Assembly: GCA_013403005.1 (NCBI GenBank)
Contig: JACBOA010000002.1
Coordinates: 1-10,000 of the forward strand
Direction: 5' to 3'
Length of the DNA: 10,000 nucleotides
Source: Methanobacteriaceae archaeon
Lineage (GTDB): Archaea > Methanobacteriota > Methanobacteria > Methanobacteriales > Methanobacteriaceae
This document shows, piece after piece, positions 1 through 8,394 of the stretch. Both the position numbers and the translations under genes were made by a program. Under the pieces are notes generated by a model. That model ran no database searches. It was not told the DNA's origin and was given only the letters and a program-made list of their open reading frames with translations. The number at the start of each line of letters is the position of its first letter. Positions within the stretch are counted from its first letter, which is position 1.

Positions 1-128
1 TCCACAACATTAGACACAGTATTAGAAGTCACATTAAACGGACTAGTACTACTATCAACAGTCCCATTATTCAACAACACAGTACCATTAGGCGCAGAAG
101 CATTCACAGTACCATTAATCATAACCCG
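1..128 (-). other. Tract of strictly T/G-ending codons, left edge
   Basis: All 42 complete codons between 3 and 128, read on the minus strand in the adhesin frame, end in T or G (for example GTT, AAT, ACT, GTG, TTG, CCG). In the 42 codons just upstream in the gene (129-254) only about half do (20 of 42). The switch is abrupt at the CGG codon at 126-128. The tract continues past the window edge, so its full length is unknown. The encoded protein still reads as normal repeat-domain sequence. Confidence 0.85.
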
Positions 129-3100
129 GAATATATCACCAACACCCATGTATCCGGCTGGGAAAATGGATGTATTTGTAACATTAATTACCAATGGTCC
201 ACTGAAACCTGTCCAAACACTCCAAGCTCCCCCATTTACGCTGTATGAGTAGAATCTGGAAAGATAATAACTGGATAATGTATCATCTTTGAGTGTTACA
301 TCCCGAGCCACGCTTGGACCTGTGTTAGTTAAAGTTAAAGTATATAGAAGGCTGTTGCCGGCTATTACGATGTTGGTTGGGTTGTTCTCTTTCAATAAGG
401 TTAAAACGGCTGTTTGGGTCACGTTGGTTGATGCTGTGCTATTATTATTGCTTGGGTTAGGATCTGTTGTGTTTGAAGTTACATTAACAGTGTTGTTTAG
501 AATCCCTGCTGGTGCTGAAGCAATGACATTTGCTCTGATGCGAACACTGGTGGAATTTCCAGATATCATATTACCCAGAGTTAAACTCCATGGGCTGGAT
601 GTGATGGCAGTCCATGTTCCAAAGTTTAAAGAGTATTCAGGATTAGCTAAGTATGTGAACCATGGTGCGGAGAAAATATCATTCAAGGTGACATTTTCGG
701 CTGTGTCTGGTCCCAGATTGGTAACGGTTATGGTGTAGGTTACTTGTTGTCCTGCATTAACCTGAGTATCTCCATTTTTAATAACTTGAAGGTCTGCCCC
801 TATGATGTGTATCTGGGTGCTGTTGTTAGTAGTGTAGTTTCTTCCACCGCTGGATATGGACGTGTAATTTAGAATGGCAATGTTGGTAATGTTCTGACCT
901 GCCAGGATGATGTTGTTGTCCACTGTGCAGTTGAATAGAATAGTTGAGTAGTCGTCCAAAGCCAGGAATGGACTTTTGAATGTTAGCAGGTTTCCAGCTT
1001 GAGTGAAGCTCCAACCAGGACATACCTCTGAGCCTGTGACAAAGGTGATTCCCGTTGGTAATGTATCAGTAATTATTAAGTTATATGCATCGGCTGTGCT
1101 GGAGGGGGTGTGAGTTATGAATAAGGTATATGTGAACTGTTCTCCGATATTAAGGTTGGTTTTGCTTGGTGTTTTGGTAATCTGAAGGTTTGGTTCGATT
1201 ATTTGTATTGTTGCTGTGTCCTGACCTGCATTGACATTATGTCCGGTTATGTTGCGGTAGAATAAGGTTGCAGTGTTGGTCAAATGCTGTCCGTTGTAGT
1301 TTCCAGAAATATCCTGCACCAGAACTGTGTAGTTTATGGTTAAATTTCCCTCCTGGGTAACAGTTACATTTCCAAAGTCAATTTCATAGGTATTGCCACC
1401 AAGGAATGTTACCACAAACTGGTTAACACTAATTCCTGGTGTAGCTGCATAGGAGAATCCGCTGGGGGCAAGACCAGTTGGTAAAACATCAATGACTCTT
1501 AAACCACTGGTAGATCCAACAGGTAGATTGATGTTGATGGATTCCGTGGCAGTTTCACCTATAGTGAGTGTCACGGTTTTTGTTCCATTTACATTTTTGG
1601 ACACCCTTGGTGGTCGGGTAGTTACAGTGGCATTAGCAGTGGCAGCTATATCATTAACCGCGCCTGCTGGTTGAGTGGGATCTCCTGTTCTTTTACCATT
1701 GGTTTCTCCAGGGTTTCCTGGTGTGGCATTATTGGTACCATGATCCCCTGGGAGGGTGGTTCCAGTTGCATTTACAGTGTTATTGATGGTGGAGTTGAAA
1801 ATGACCCCCGGTTTAACTGTAGCATTGTAAGTAATGTTGAGGTACTGGGTCTGGTTCATCTGGATGATGGTTATATTTAACAGGTTGGCAGTGGAGTAGT
1901 TGTTAAATATTATAGCCGGGTCACTGGGGACTATAATCATGTTAAGATAATCAAGGACATAATTAGTCATGGGATCAGTGATTTGGAGATTATAGGCTGG
2001 GGCACCATTGGTATTGTTGTTGTTAAGTAATTGTATGGTGAAGGTGACTGTATCTGATACTGTTAAAATAGTGGGGTTTGCTGTTTTTGTGACCGAAATT
2101 TGTGGAACAACAACATTTAGGGTCGTGGGACAGATAGCTGTGATGTTTCGACTTTCACCGGTTGCGTTTGTGAAATTCAAGGTTGCGTTGTTGGGTATTT
2201 GTGTTCCTGCCTGGTTGGCAGCTATGTTTAGAACTGTGGTGTTGAAGAGAAGAGTGATGGTTCCGTTGCCAAGACCAGGTCCACCTAAGTTGGTCACGTT
2301 CCCCAGAGTAAAAGTTAAGGGGGATAAATTGCTGGGATTTATGCTGATGAACTGGTCAACAAACGAACCGAAATCAAAGCCTGTGGCAGTAATACTGCTA
2401 GAACTCCTCTTAATTAGAGCTGAACCGGTATTATAACCTAAATTAGACTGTAAAAGGTCAATTAATGATACATTAAGCGTTTTCCCTTCAGGAACTGTGA
2501 AGGTAATCTGGTAGGTGACTACTTCCCCTATGAAGACATTAGGAACTTTTGAGTCTGGTTCAGATGTGGCATTTACTGCCTTGCTTATGGATGGGGAAGT
2601 AGTGGTAATATTCACTATATTGGAAGTGTTGGTGTAGTTCCGGGTTTCATTGAAACCAGCAGGCATGGATGAATATAATATACTAGCCCAGTTCTGGAAG
2701 GTGGAGTTAGTAGGAGCATCCAGATTCACCTGGACACTGAAAACGAAATTCAAAGGCCCAGAACCATTATTAATAACCGTTCCCGGATTAGCCACAATCC
2801 TCACCGTACTACCCGGATAAAAAGTAAACCCAACCGGAATAGACACAACACTCACCGTAGTAGAATCAAACAACACAGTATTCAACACATCCGAAATATC
2901 CACTTGATACGCAGGAGAAGTACCAATATTATTAACTCTCAACGTCACAGTAACCACATCACCACCATCCACAAGGGAAGGTGTAACCACCTTAGAAATG
3001 GTTAATCTGGGCTCCCTCACAGTCACATCCACATTATTGGTTGTCAAAGATCTAGCACTGCCCGTGCTGTTAGTGAAATTCAAAGTACCATTATTTCTAA

Positions 3101-6100
3101 TCACAACACCATTAACATTACCAGAAATATTCAACACCGTAGCATTGAAAATAAGCGTAATAGTACCATTGCGAAGACCAGAAGCTCCACTATAAGTCAC
3201 ATTACCCAAACTGAAAGTTAAAGGAGTGGTAGAACTTGGAACTATGCTAATAAACTGATCAACAAACGAACCGAAATCAAAACCAGTAGCAGTTATACGA
3301 CTAGAACTCCTCTTAATCAAAGCAGAACCAGCATTATAACTCAAATTAGCAGGTAAAACATCCACTAAAGACACATTCAAAGTTTTACCCTCAGGAACCG
3401 TGAAATTCAATTGATAAGTAATCACTTCACCCACAGGAACCGCATTACCAGGCAGACTCTGCGAAGTAGCATTCAAAGATTTACTAATCGCCGGATTAAC
3501 CGTTGAAATATTCACCACATTAGAAGTGTTAGTATAGTTCCGGGTTTCATTGAAACCAGCAGGCATGGATGAATATAATATACTAGCCCAGTTCTGGAAG
3601 GTGGAGTTAGTAGGAGCATCCAGATTCACCTGGACACTGAAAACGAAATTCAAAGGCCCAGAACCATTATTAATAACCGTTCCCGGATTAGCCACAATCC
3701 TCACCGTACTACCCGGATAAAAAGTAAACCCAACCGGAATAGACACAACACTCACCGTAGTAGAATCAAACAACACAGTATTCAACACATCCGAAATATC
3801 CACTTGATACGCAGGAGAAGTACCAATATTATTAACTCTCAACGTCACAGTAACCACATCACCACCATCCACAAGGGAAGGTGTAACCACCTTAGAAACG
3901 GTTAATCTGGGCTCCACAATGGTGGTATTAACCCATGCAGTAAATGGTGGTCTGGTGTTTTCAGTCCAGTTAAGGGCTACTGTGTTGTTCTTGTTGGCTC
4001 CATTGAAGTTGATAGATTGGTTGAGAACTGTGGCATTGAATAATAGGTAAAATGTGTTATTGCTTATAGTACTATTTGTTAATCCGTTGAAGAGGAATGT
4101 GACGTTCTGCCCGATAACAGAAACTAATGGAGGAGTTGGTAATGTTCCACTGAAACTTGAAGTGTCAACCCAGTATTCGCCACTTCTATAACTAAATCCT
4201 GCAGGTAATGTATCAGTTATAGTTAAGTTAGTTTTTAAACCCTGAGGAAGGGTTACTTGAATTTTATAAGTAACTACTTCTCCTATAGTGAGTAATCCAC
4301 TGTTCCCATGGATGGTGGAAGTTTCCACAGTTTTGTTTATTTTTGGATCTCCTGTTCTGACCACTCCCCAACCACTATCAGTGTAATTACGGCTGTTGGG
4401 ATCTGGAACACCACCCACCCATGGCAAGGACCAGTAAGTTGCATTGACAGTATTGTTATAGCTCGGTCCGATAAAGGGCGTGGTTAAAGCTGTGATGTTG
4501 AATATAAAGTTTAAGGATTGTCCTTGGGATATGTTACCTCCAGTATAAGTTAAAAGATAAGTTGCAGGGTTGTAGTTGAATGAGAATCCACTTGGGGTGA
4601 ATACCTCCACTACACTACTCAAATCAAATATTTGACCTGCTCCTGCAAGTGAATCAGTTATGATTACATTATAAGCGGTTGATCTGGCATTGATACGGGT
4701 ATTATTAACTTGTATAGTTACGGTGGTTGTTTGTCCACCTTCAATGGTGCTGGGGTTGAAAATTTTATTAACTGTTAGCCAGGGTTCAATAATGGTAACT
4801 CTTTCTGTATCAGTCAGGGGAGTGTGACCTGGATTGTTCCAGTCAAGGGTTGCAGTGTTATCTCGGTTCCTGCTAGTGGTGTGTGGCGGGTTGGCGGTGT
4901 TGTTGTTGGCCATCCGAACCGTTAGGTTAATATAAAAGGTGCGGTTGGTTCCATTGGTAATGTTAGTGGTTCCATTAAAGGCAAATGTTAGAATTTGACC
5001 ATTCTGATAAAAATTCATGGCAGGTAAGGATATGGAAGGATTGAAAGTGGGAGGGGTGTGACTGACATATACCAAGCCATTGGGCAAGGTGTCCCTGATG
5101 AATAAATCCTGTATTTGTCCAGCAGGCAGAGTTATACTGAATCTAAATGTGCCAGTTTCACCTATTGTCAAATTACTGCCCGTGCTTGGCCCTGATACTG
5201 ATCCTAAATAATCTTTAGAGAAGGTGGGGGATGCTGTTCTCACCGAAGCATTGTCCGAAAATTTGGACTGATCTATTGCCGGACTTCCCACAAAATTGGG
5301 GCTTTCGGGTGGGGGTAAAGCAGTAAATTTGGTAATGTTGACGGTGTTGTTAATATATTGTAGGGGATAAACAGTTCCATTCAAAGTGGCATTGTAGGTT
5401 ATGAGTATGGTGTTATTGGTACTGTTTACTGGATAAATTGGATACAGTGTGCTGAAGTTCAAACCACCGGTGGTGAAGATGTCCATTAGATTTAAACCAG
5501 TAATTGCAACCCCATCAACATATCTGGCTGCAATGGTAATGTTAGATATAAATCCTGGATTTGAGATCAGTAGATCGTCTTGCACAGCTACATTGTAAGC
5601 TATTCCATGCCCAGTGTTTGTAATGGCAACTGTGTAGGTAACCACATCACCAGCCTGCAGGTTGTTGGTAGGGGTGGCATTTTTCTCAATAGCCAGCATG
5701 GGTTCGTTGATTCGGAACTTGATTATAATATTTTGAGAGTCTTGCTCCTGGAAAGTGTTGTTGTAATGAACATTCAGCCAGTTAGTCAGGTATAGACCAT
5801 CAGCAAAAGGATCTCCAGTAGCTGTAACTGTGAACCATATTTGAGCCAGACTGTAGGGTTGAGTAGCATTAAATATGTTACAATATCGGAAGTTAAGAGT
5901 GTTTTGTGCAGTATCTATAACTAAGGTTGGAGTTACTCCACTATTTACAGTTAATGTGTCATTAACCCCTAGTTTCCATCTTCCAGGGAGTGGGGGTGTG
6001 TTTATTGTGTCAGGAGTGAGATTTGTGAATTCGCTGGCCCTGAATAGTGGAATTGGAAGATAATCTGTCAGACAGAAGGCCTCCAAGTTGGTTGTTGGTA

Positions 6101-8264
6101 CATATACTTCTAATGAAAATGTTACCTTATCACCGGGTTGTAATTGGATGTTATTGGGGTCAGGGTTATATTGTATTACCCCATTTCTTTCAATGGCGTA
6201 TACTTTTTTAGTGGAAGTGGGAGTCACTATCCTCACTTCAGAACCACTTGATTCAGTGACCTGTTGAGATGGATTGTTTACCAGGTTGGCAGAAATATCC
6301 ACCCGATTATTAATGGGATCATTTGAAACTATCTCCGGATTGGCATGAGGGGGATTTACGTAAGTGGTATTAATTCTACTCCAAAAGGTTACATAACCTC
6401 TTGTTGCACCATAATTGGTTCCAGTGTAATTACCGCCCTGTAATATTCCAAGATATCCGTGGTCAATTAATAACTGACTGATGTTGAAAGTTATGTAACT
6501 AATTCCTGTACTGGGATTGTAAACTAGGTTGAATTGGTAGGGGTTGCTTAGGTTGAAGTTGAAGTCTAACCATCCTGAGCTAGGTCCAAAACCTGGGGGT
6601 AGATGTACTCGAAGAGTTGGGTTGCGGTTTTGTCCTTCTACTACTCCGCTGATAAATGACTGACCATCACCGAGGGTGTCGAGTATCACCACATTCTGCA
6701 GGGAGAAATAATCAGATACTTGGAAATCAAGAGTGTATCGTATGATGTCACCTGGTTTTGGGCTTACACTACCTACTGGTACTGGTTCAACTTGAGAAGA
6801 CTTTTGTATGGCAAGTGAACGTAAAGTGAGGGTGTAGTTATCTGCATCGGAAACTATTATGGATTGATAAGTTCCCGTAACATTAGCATTGTTGGTAGCA
6901 TTGGTGGAAGCTCCAGTATTAGGGTTTAAAACTGGATTTCCATATATGTCTGTTTTGTTGGCATATGCTTTGTAAGTTATTATTTTGGGAGTGTTTAACT
7001 TTCCAGTTAGATTTCCTAGGTATACGGACAACCAGTGCTCTGCATTGGTAGGGTAATGAGTGACCGTGGCACCTGAGGGTGGAGTAACCTCAACAAACTC
7101 CATATTATATGGCAGGTCATCTCTTACTACCACATCATTGACTGTTCGTCCTCTAGCCACATCAACTGTCAAAGTGTAAGTTCTAAGATAATTGTAACCT
7201 GTTGCTGTCTCAGATTCCTCGGCGTTACATTCTTTTGTAATACTTATAACTGTAGGTATTACTTGCCCAGTTGAAGCATTTCCTCTTATAGGGGTGATTC
7301 CTGTTTCATTGGCACCAAACCTGAATACTGGGTAACCTGTAATGTTTAGTGGGACTCCCAGGGTTGCGTTACCCAGGAGTAATGCATTTATGTTTATGAT
7401 GGCTGCAGGTTGACCTTTAGTATAACTACCCAGAGGATACTCCAATATATAGAGACGATATCCAGCAGGACCAGTTACGTTAAGTTTGGAAAGAGGATCC
7501 ACCAATGGGCCGGTGGTAAAGTTACCCACATATATTACGTTAACAGGCACTGTAAGAAAAGTTACCGCACTAGGATTAAATTCTATCTCAGGCGGCATTA
7601 TAAGTTGTATTATGGGCCCAAATCCGGTTTCGTTACCCACGTTATCAAAAGTAAGGGTGAAATCGAATGTTTCGTTTAAAAATTGTTCTCCCGGAGTGCT
7701 AATGGCTAGTGTAGGTTCTGGTCCGAGCTGGAAATTTATCCAAGCATATAAATTGTGATCCAGTGAATTTGTGTTTGCTTCAAGTGTCACAAGTTTACTT
7801 AGAGTCATGTGCCCCGGGTGACTGGCAGTAACATAAAAAGTACGATCATTGCTCAGGAAGGCAAATTGAAAAAATCCATTAGAATCAGTGATGGTTCTAG
7901 CCAGTTCAGTTCCATCCATGGAATTCAAAACAAGATTAACTCCGGGGAATGAGCTTCCATTGTTGCATCTGGTAACTATACCATTAATTATGGATTCTTG
8001 AACTTGTGAGGTTGGATAAAGGGAAGATGTTGGAGAATTTTGAAGGTCTTGGGCATGATCAGAATCATTCATAGAATTAGAAAAAGAAGATTCAGTAGAA
8101 ATATTATTATCAGCTAAATTTTCTAAGGCGGAATTATTATCCGTTATGTAGTTCGAACTTTCATCAATGTTTTCAGTTGCTGAAACTGCGCCCAAAGCAA
8201 AAAAAACAGTTAAAGCAAAAATAGTTATTAATATTATTTTGTTTTTATCCCAAGACCCCAACAT
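1..8264 (-). CDS. Giant secreted adhesin-like protein with DUF11-type repeats (3' end beyond left edge)
   Basis: The frame is open from the ATG at 8264-8262 to the left edge, giving 2754 codons with no stop; it is therefore partial at the C-terminus. Residues 1-29 form a signal peptide (WDKNK, then a hydrophobic core at 10-27, then VSA with likely cleavage after Ala29). Residues 30-88 are a low-complexity Asn/Ser/Asp linker. Residues about 90-173 resemble a carboxypeptidase-regulatory/SpaA-like beta domain (NGIVTRCNNG, TDSNGFFQF). From about 179 onward come roughly 17 repeats, starting near residues 179, 333, 478, 685, 851, 1010, 1158, 1305, 1449, 1589, 1749, 1889, 2052, 2217, 2355, 2487 and 2615. 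Flavour A reads EPxLxVxK...N.G...AY.V.I.D (DUF11). Flavour B reads IGE.VTY...LP.G....L.I.DTLP..L.Y (isopeptide-D2-like). N-X-S/T sequons are very dense, and I counted only about seven Cys. Such proteins are exported and displayed on methanogen surfaces; a role in adhesion or envelope structure is inference. The anchor is not visible. The start is supported by a GGGAG motif 8 nt upstream and by the signal peptide. Confidence 0.93.
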   Translation of the reverse strand, partial: MLGSWDKNKIILITIFALTVFFALGAVSATENIDESSNYITDNNSALENLADNNISTESSFSNSMNDSDHAQDLQNSPTSSLYPTSQVQESIINGIVTRCNNGSSFPGVNLVLNSMDGTELARTITDSNGFFQFAFLSNDRTFYVTASHPGHMTLSKLVTLEANTNSLDHNLYAWINFQLGPEPTLAISTPGEQFLNETFDFTLTFDNVGNETGFGPIIQLIMPPEIEFNPSAVTFLTVPVNVIYVGNFTTGPLVDPLSKLNVTGPAGYRLYILEYPLGSYTKGQPAAIININALLLGNATLGVPLNITGYPVFRFGANETGITPIRGNASTGQVIPTVISITKECNAEESETATGYNYLRTYTLTVDVARGRTVNDVVVRDDLPYNMEFVEVTPPSGATVTHYPTNAEHWLSVYLGNLTGKLNTPKIITYKAYANKTDIYGNPVLNPNTGASTNATNNANVTGTYQSIIVSDADNYTLTLRSLAIQKSSQVEPVPVGSVSPKPGDIIRYTLDFQVSDYFSLQNVVILDTLGDGQSFISGVVEGQNRNPTLRVHLPPGFGPSSGWLDFNFNLSNPYQFNLVYNPSTGISYITFNISQLLIDHGYLGILQGGNYTGTNYGATRGYVTFWSRINTTYVNPPHANPEIVSNDPINNRVDISANLVNNPSQQVTESSGSEVRIVTPTSTKKVYAIERNGVIQYNPDPNNIQLQPGDKVTFSLEVYVPTTNLEAFCLTDYLPIPLFRASEFTNLTPDTINTPPLPGRWKLGVNDTLTVNSGVTPTLVIDTAQNTLNFRYCNIFNATQPYSLAQIWFTVTATGDPFADGLYLTNWLNVHYNNTFQEQDSQNIIIKFRINEPMLAIEKNATPTNNLQAGDVVTYTVAITNTGHGIAYNVAVQDDLLISNPGFISNITIAARYVDGVAITGLNLMDIFTTGGLNFSTLYPIYPVNSTNNTILITYNATLNGTVYPLQYINNTVNITKFTALPPPESPNFVGSPAIDQSKFSDNASVRTASPTFSKDYLGSVSGPSTGSNLTIGETGTFRFSITLPAGQIQDLFIRDTLPNGLVYVSHTPPTFNPSISLPAMNFYQNGQILTFAFNGTTNITNGTNRTFYINLTVRMANNNTANPPHTTSRNRDNTATLDWNNPGHTPLTDTERVTIIEPWLTVNKIFNPSTIEGGQTTTVTIQVNNTRINARSTAYNVIITDSLAGAGQIFDLSSVVEVFTPSGFSFNYNPATYLLTYTGGNISQGQSLNFIFNITALTTPFIGPSYNNTVNATYWSLPWVGGVPDPNSRNYTDSGWGVVRTGDPKINKTVETSTIHGNSGLLTIGEVVTYKIQVTLPQGLKTNLTITDTLPAGFSYRSGEYWVDTSSFSGTLPTPPLVSVIGQNVTFLFNGLTNSTISNNTFYLLFNATVLNQSINFNGANKNNTVALNWTENTRPPFTAWVNTTIVEPRLTVSKVVTPSLVDGGDVVTVTLRVNNIGTSPAYQVDISDVLNTVLFDSTTVSVVSIPVGFTFYPGSTVRIVANPGTVINNGSGPLNFVFSVQVNLDAPTNSTFQNWASILYSSMPAGFNETRNYTNTSNVVNISTVNPAISKSLNATSQSLPGNAVPVGEVITYQLNFTVPEGKTLNVSLVDVLPANLSYNAGSALIKRSSSRITATGFDFGSFVDQFISIVPSSTTPLTFSLGNVTYSGASGLRNGTITLIFNATVLNISGNVNGVVIRNNGTLNFTNSTGSARSLTTNNVDVTVREPRLTISKVVTPSLVDGGDVVTVTLRVNNIGTSPAYQVDISDVLNTVLFDSTTVSVVSIPVGFTFYPGSTVRIVANPGTVINNGSGPLNFVFSVQVNLDAPTNSTFQNWASILYSSMPAGFNETRNYTNTSNIVNITTTSPSISKAVNATSEPDSKVPNVFIGEVVTYQITFTVPEGKTLNVSLIDLLQSNLGYNTGSALIKRSSSSITATGFDFGSFVDQFISINPSNLSPLTFTLGNVTNLGGPGLGNGTITLLFNTTVLNIAANQAGTQIPNNATLNFTNATGESRNITAICPTTLNVVVPQISVTKTANPTILTVSDTVTFTIQLLNNNNTNGAPAYNLQITDPMTNYVLDYLNMIIVPSDPAIIFNNYSTANLLNITIIQMNQTQYLNITYNATVKPGVIFNSTINNTVNATGTTLPGDHGTNNATPGNPGETNGKRTGDPTQPAGAVNDIAATANATVTTRPPRVSKNVNGTKTVTLTIGETATESININLPVGSTSGLRVIDVLPTGLAPSGFSYAATPGISVNQFVVTFLGGNTYEIDFGNVTVTQEGNLTINYTVLVQDISGNYNGQHLTNTATLFYRNITGHNVNAGQDTATIQIIEPNLQITKTPSKTNLNIGEQFTYTLFITHTPSSTADAYNLIITDTLPTGITFVTGSEVCPGWSFTQAGNLLTFKSPFLALDDYSTILFNCTVDNNIILAGQNITNIAILNYTSISSGGRNYTTNNSTQIHIIGADLQVIKNGDTQVNAGQQVTYTITVTNLGPDTAENVTLNDIFSAPWFTYLANPEYSLNFGTWTAITSSPWSLTLGNMISGNSTSVRIRANVIASAPAGILNNTVNVTSNTTDPNPSNNNSTASTNVTQTAVLTLLKENNPTNIVIAGNSLLYTLTLTNTGPSVARDVTLKDDTLSSYYLSRFYSYSVNGGAWSVWTGFSGPLVINVTNTSIFPAGYMGVGDIFRVMINGTVNASAPNGTVLLNNGTVDSSTSPFNVTSNTVSNVV
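2635..3015 (-). repeat. 381-bp near-identical block, copy 2
   Basis: A base-by-base comparison of 2635-3015 with 3535-3915 shows one difference in 381 positions, T at 2999 versus C at 3899 on the plus strand. This changes a codon from GTT (Val, first copy) to ATT (Ile, this copy). Identity stops abruptly on both sides: before 2635 the copies differ at many silent sites, and after 3015 the sequences are unrelated. Sharp edges of this kind point to a recent gene conversion or unequal exchange. Confidence 0.95.
2748..2972 (-). other. Tract of T/G-ending codons inside the 381-bp block, copy 2
   Basis: In the adhesin frame 72 of the 75 codons here end in T or G; the exceptions are one each of AGA, CAA and GGA. 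The neighbouring codons on both sides (2637-2745 and 2975-3015) return to mixed use, with ATA, TTA, TCC, ACC and AAC. On the plus strand the tract appears as an A/C-rich, G-poor stretch. Confidence 0.85.
3016..3534 (-). other. Tract mostly of T/G-ending codons between the two 381-bp blocks
   Basis: Most codons in this 173-codon stretch end in T or G, with scattered exceptions (TTC, TTA, AGC, ACC, ATA). Exceptions become more common towards 3016-3060. The homologous part of the other copy (2113-2634) encodes nearly the same amino acids with ordinary mixed codon use, so the bias is not imposed by the protein sequence. Confidence 0.75.
3535..3915 (-). repeat. 381-bp near-identical block, copy 1
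   Basis: This is the partner of 2635-3015 and encodes a flavour-A domain together with the lead-in to flavour B. It contains a 225-bp stretch (3648-3872) of T/G-ending codons flanked on both sides by ordinary codon usage, and that internal mosaic is duplicated intact in the other copy. The codon patchwork therefore predates the latest copying event. Confidence 0.95.
3648..3872 (-). other. Tract of T/G-ending codons inside the 381-bp block, copy 1
   Basis: This is the same 75-codon tract as at 2748-2972 and identical to it, with 72 of 75 codons ending in T or G. The edges fall inside a domain rather than at domain borders: near the CCT-TTG-AAT codons at 3648-3656, and at the GTG at 3870-3872. 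Confidence 0.85.
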
Positions 8265-8268
8265 GCAA

Positions 8269-8277
8269 CTCTCTCCC
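8269..8277 (-). promoter_or_regulatory. Ribosome binding site of the adhesin-like gene
   Basis: On the minus strand GGGAGAGAG lies immediately before the ATG at 8264; its GGGAG core is 8 nt from the start codon. It matches the archaeal anti-Shine-Dalgarno end of 16S rRNA reasonably well. It supports the 8264 start, because the next possible upstream in-frame start (a TTG at 8306-8304) lies inside the tandem repeats and has no signal-peptide logic. Confidence 0.6.
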
Positions 8278-8288
8278 AGAGTATATGA

Positions 8289-8345
8289 TTTGATAAATAT
8301 ATTCAAATTTGATAAATATATTCAAATTTGATAAATATATTCAAA
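8289..8345. repeat. Three perfect 19-bp tandem repeats upstream of the adhesin gene
   Basis: The unit TTTGATAAATATATTCAAA occurs three times without mismatch at 8289-8307, 8308-8326 and 8327-8345, followed by a 4-nt partial copy (TTTG). Each unit has 5-bp inverted arms (TTTGA and TCAAA) around a 9-bp AT core, so it resembles an operator half-site pair or an iteron. The array lies 25-81 bp upstream of the adhesin ATG, within its likely promoter or leader. It could bind a regulator, or vary in copy number and tune expression; neither is shown by the sequence. The AT cores themselves resemble TATA boxes. Confidence 0.9.
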
Positions 8346-8394
8346 TTTGTTCCAAGTTTACAATTTTGATTATTAATTGTTTCTAAACAGCATT

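Larger units (their letters stand above)
2113..3015 (-). repeat. Second copy (protein order) of a ~900-bp tandem A+B domain unit
   Basis: This in-frame unit of about 903 bp encodes residues of roughly 1750-2050 of the adhesin-like protein, one flavour-A plus one flavour-B domain (from EPRLTISK to just before VPQISVTK). It aligns with 3016-3915 at an offset of 900 bp in the 5' part and 903 bp in the 3' part, so there is one single-codon indel between about 2521 and 2570. The part at 2635-3015 is practically identical to the other copy, while 2113-2634 has diverged mostly at silent positions. The exact outer boundary near 2113 is approximate. Confidence 0.85.
3016..3915 (-). repeat. First copy (protein order) of the ~900-bp tandem A+B domain unit
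   Basis: This copy encodes residues of roughly 1450-1749, from EPRLTVSK through a flavour-A domain (NNIGTSPAYQVDISD) and a flavour-B domain (VPEGKTLNVSLVDVLP, then ALIKRSSSRITATGFDFGSF). It is directly adjacent to the second copy and in the same frame, so copy number could change without disrupting the protein. The preceding region at about 3916-4800 has the same A+B architecture at the protein level but little DNA identity, which suggests an older duplication of the same supra-unit. Confidence 0.85.

Noticed and set aside
826..1023. Minus-strand ORF of 65 codons in another frame
   Set aside because: It overlaps the adhesin frame entirely, out of register, and its composition resembles out-of-frame translation of the repeat sequence.
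1..3872. Diversity-generating retroelement or deaminase hypermutation as cause of the T/G tracts
   Set aside because: No reverse transcriptase, template repeat or deaminase gene is visible. The bias is confined to third codon positions with the protein kept intact, whereas such systems also change amino acids. The left-edge tract is cut off, so a more distant system cannot be fully excluded.
289..7758. Numerous plus-strand ORFs of 60-149 codons across this range
   Set aside because: They lie antisense to the continuous adhesin frame, have no recognisable domains, and read as mirror images of Val/Leu/Thr-rich repeat coding sequence. The minus frame is open throughout and carries clear repeat motifs.
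8289..8345. CRISPR-like array
   Set aside because: The 19-bp units are directly abutting with no spacers, and no cas gene is in view.
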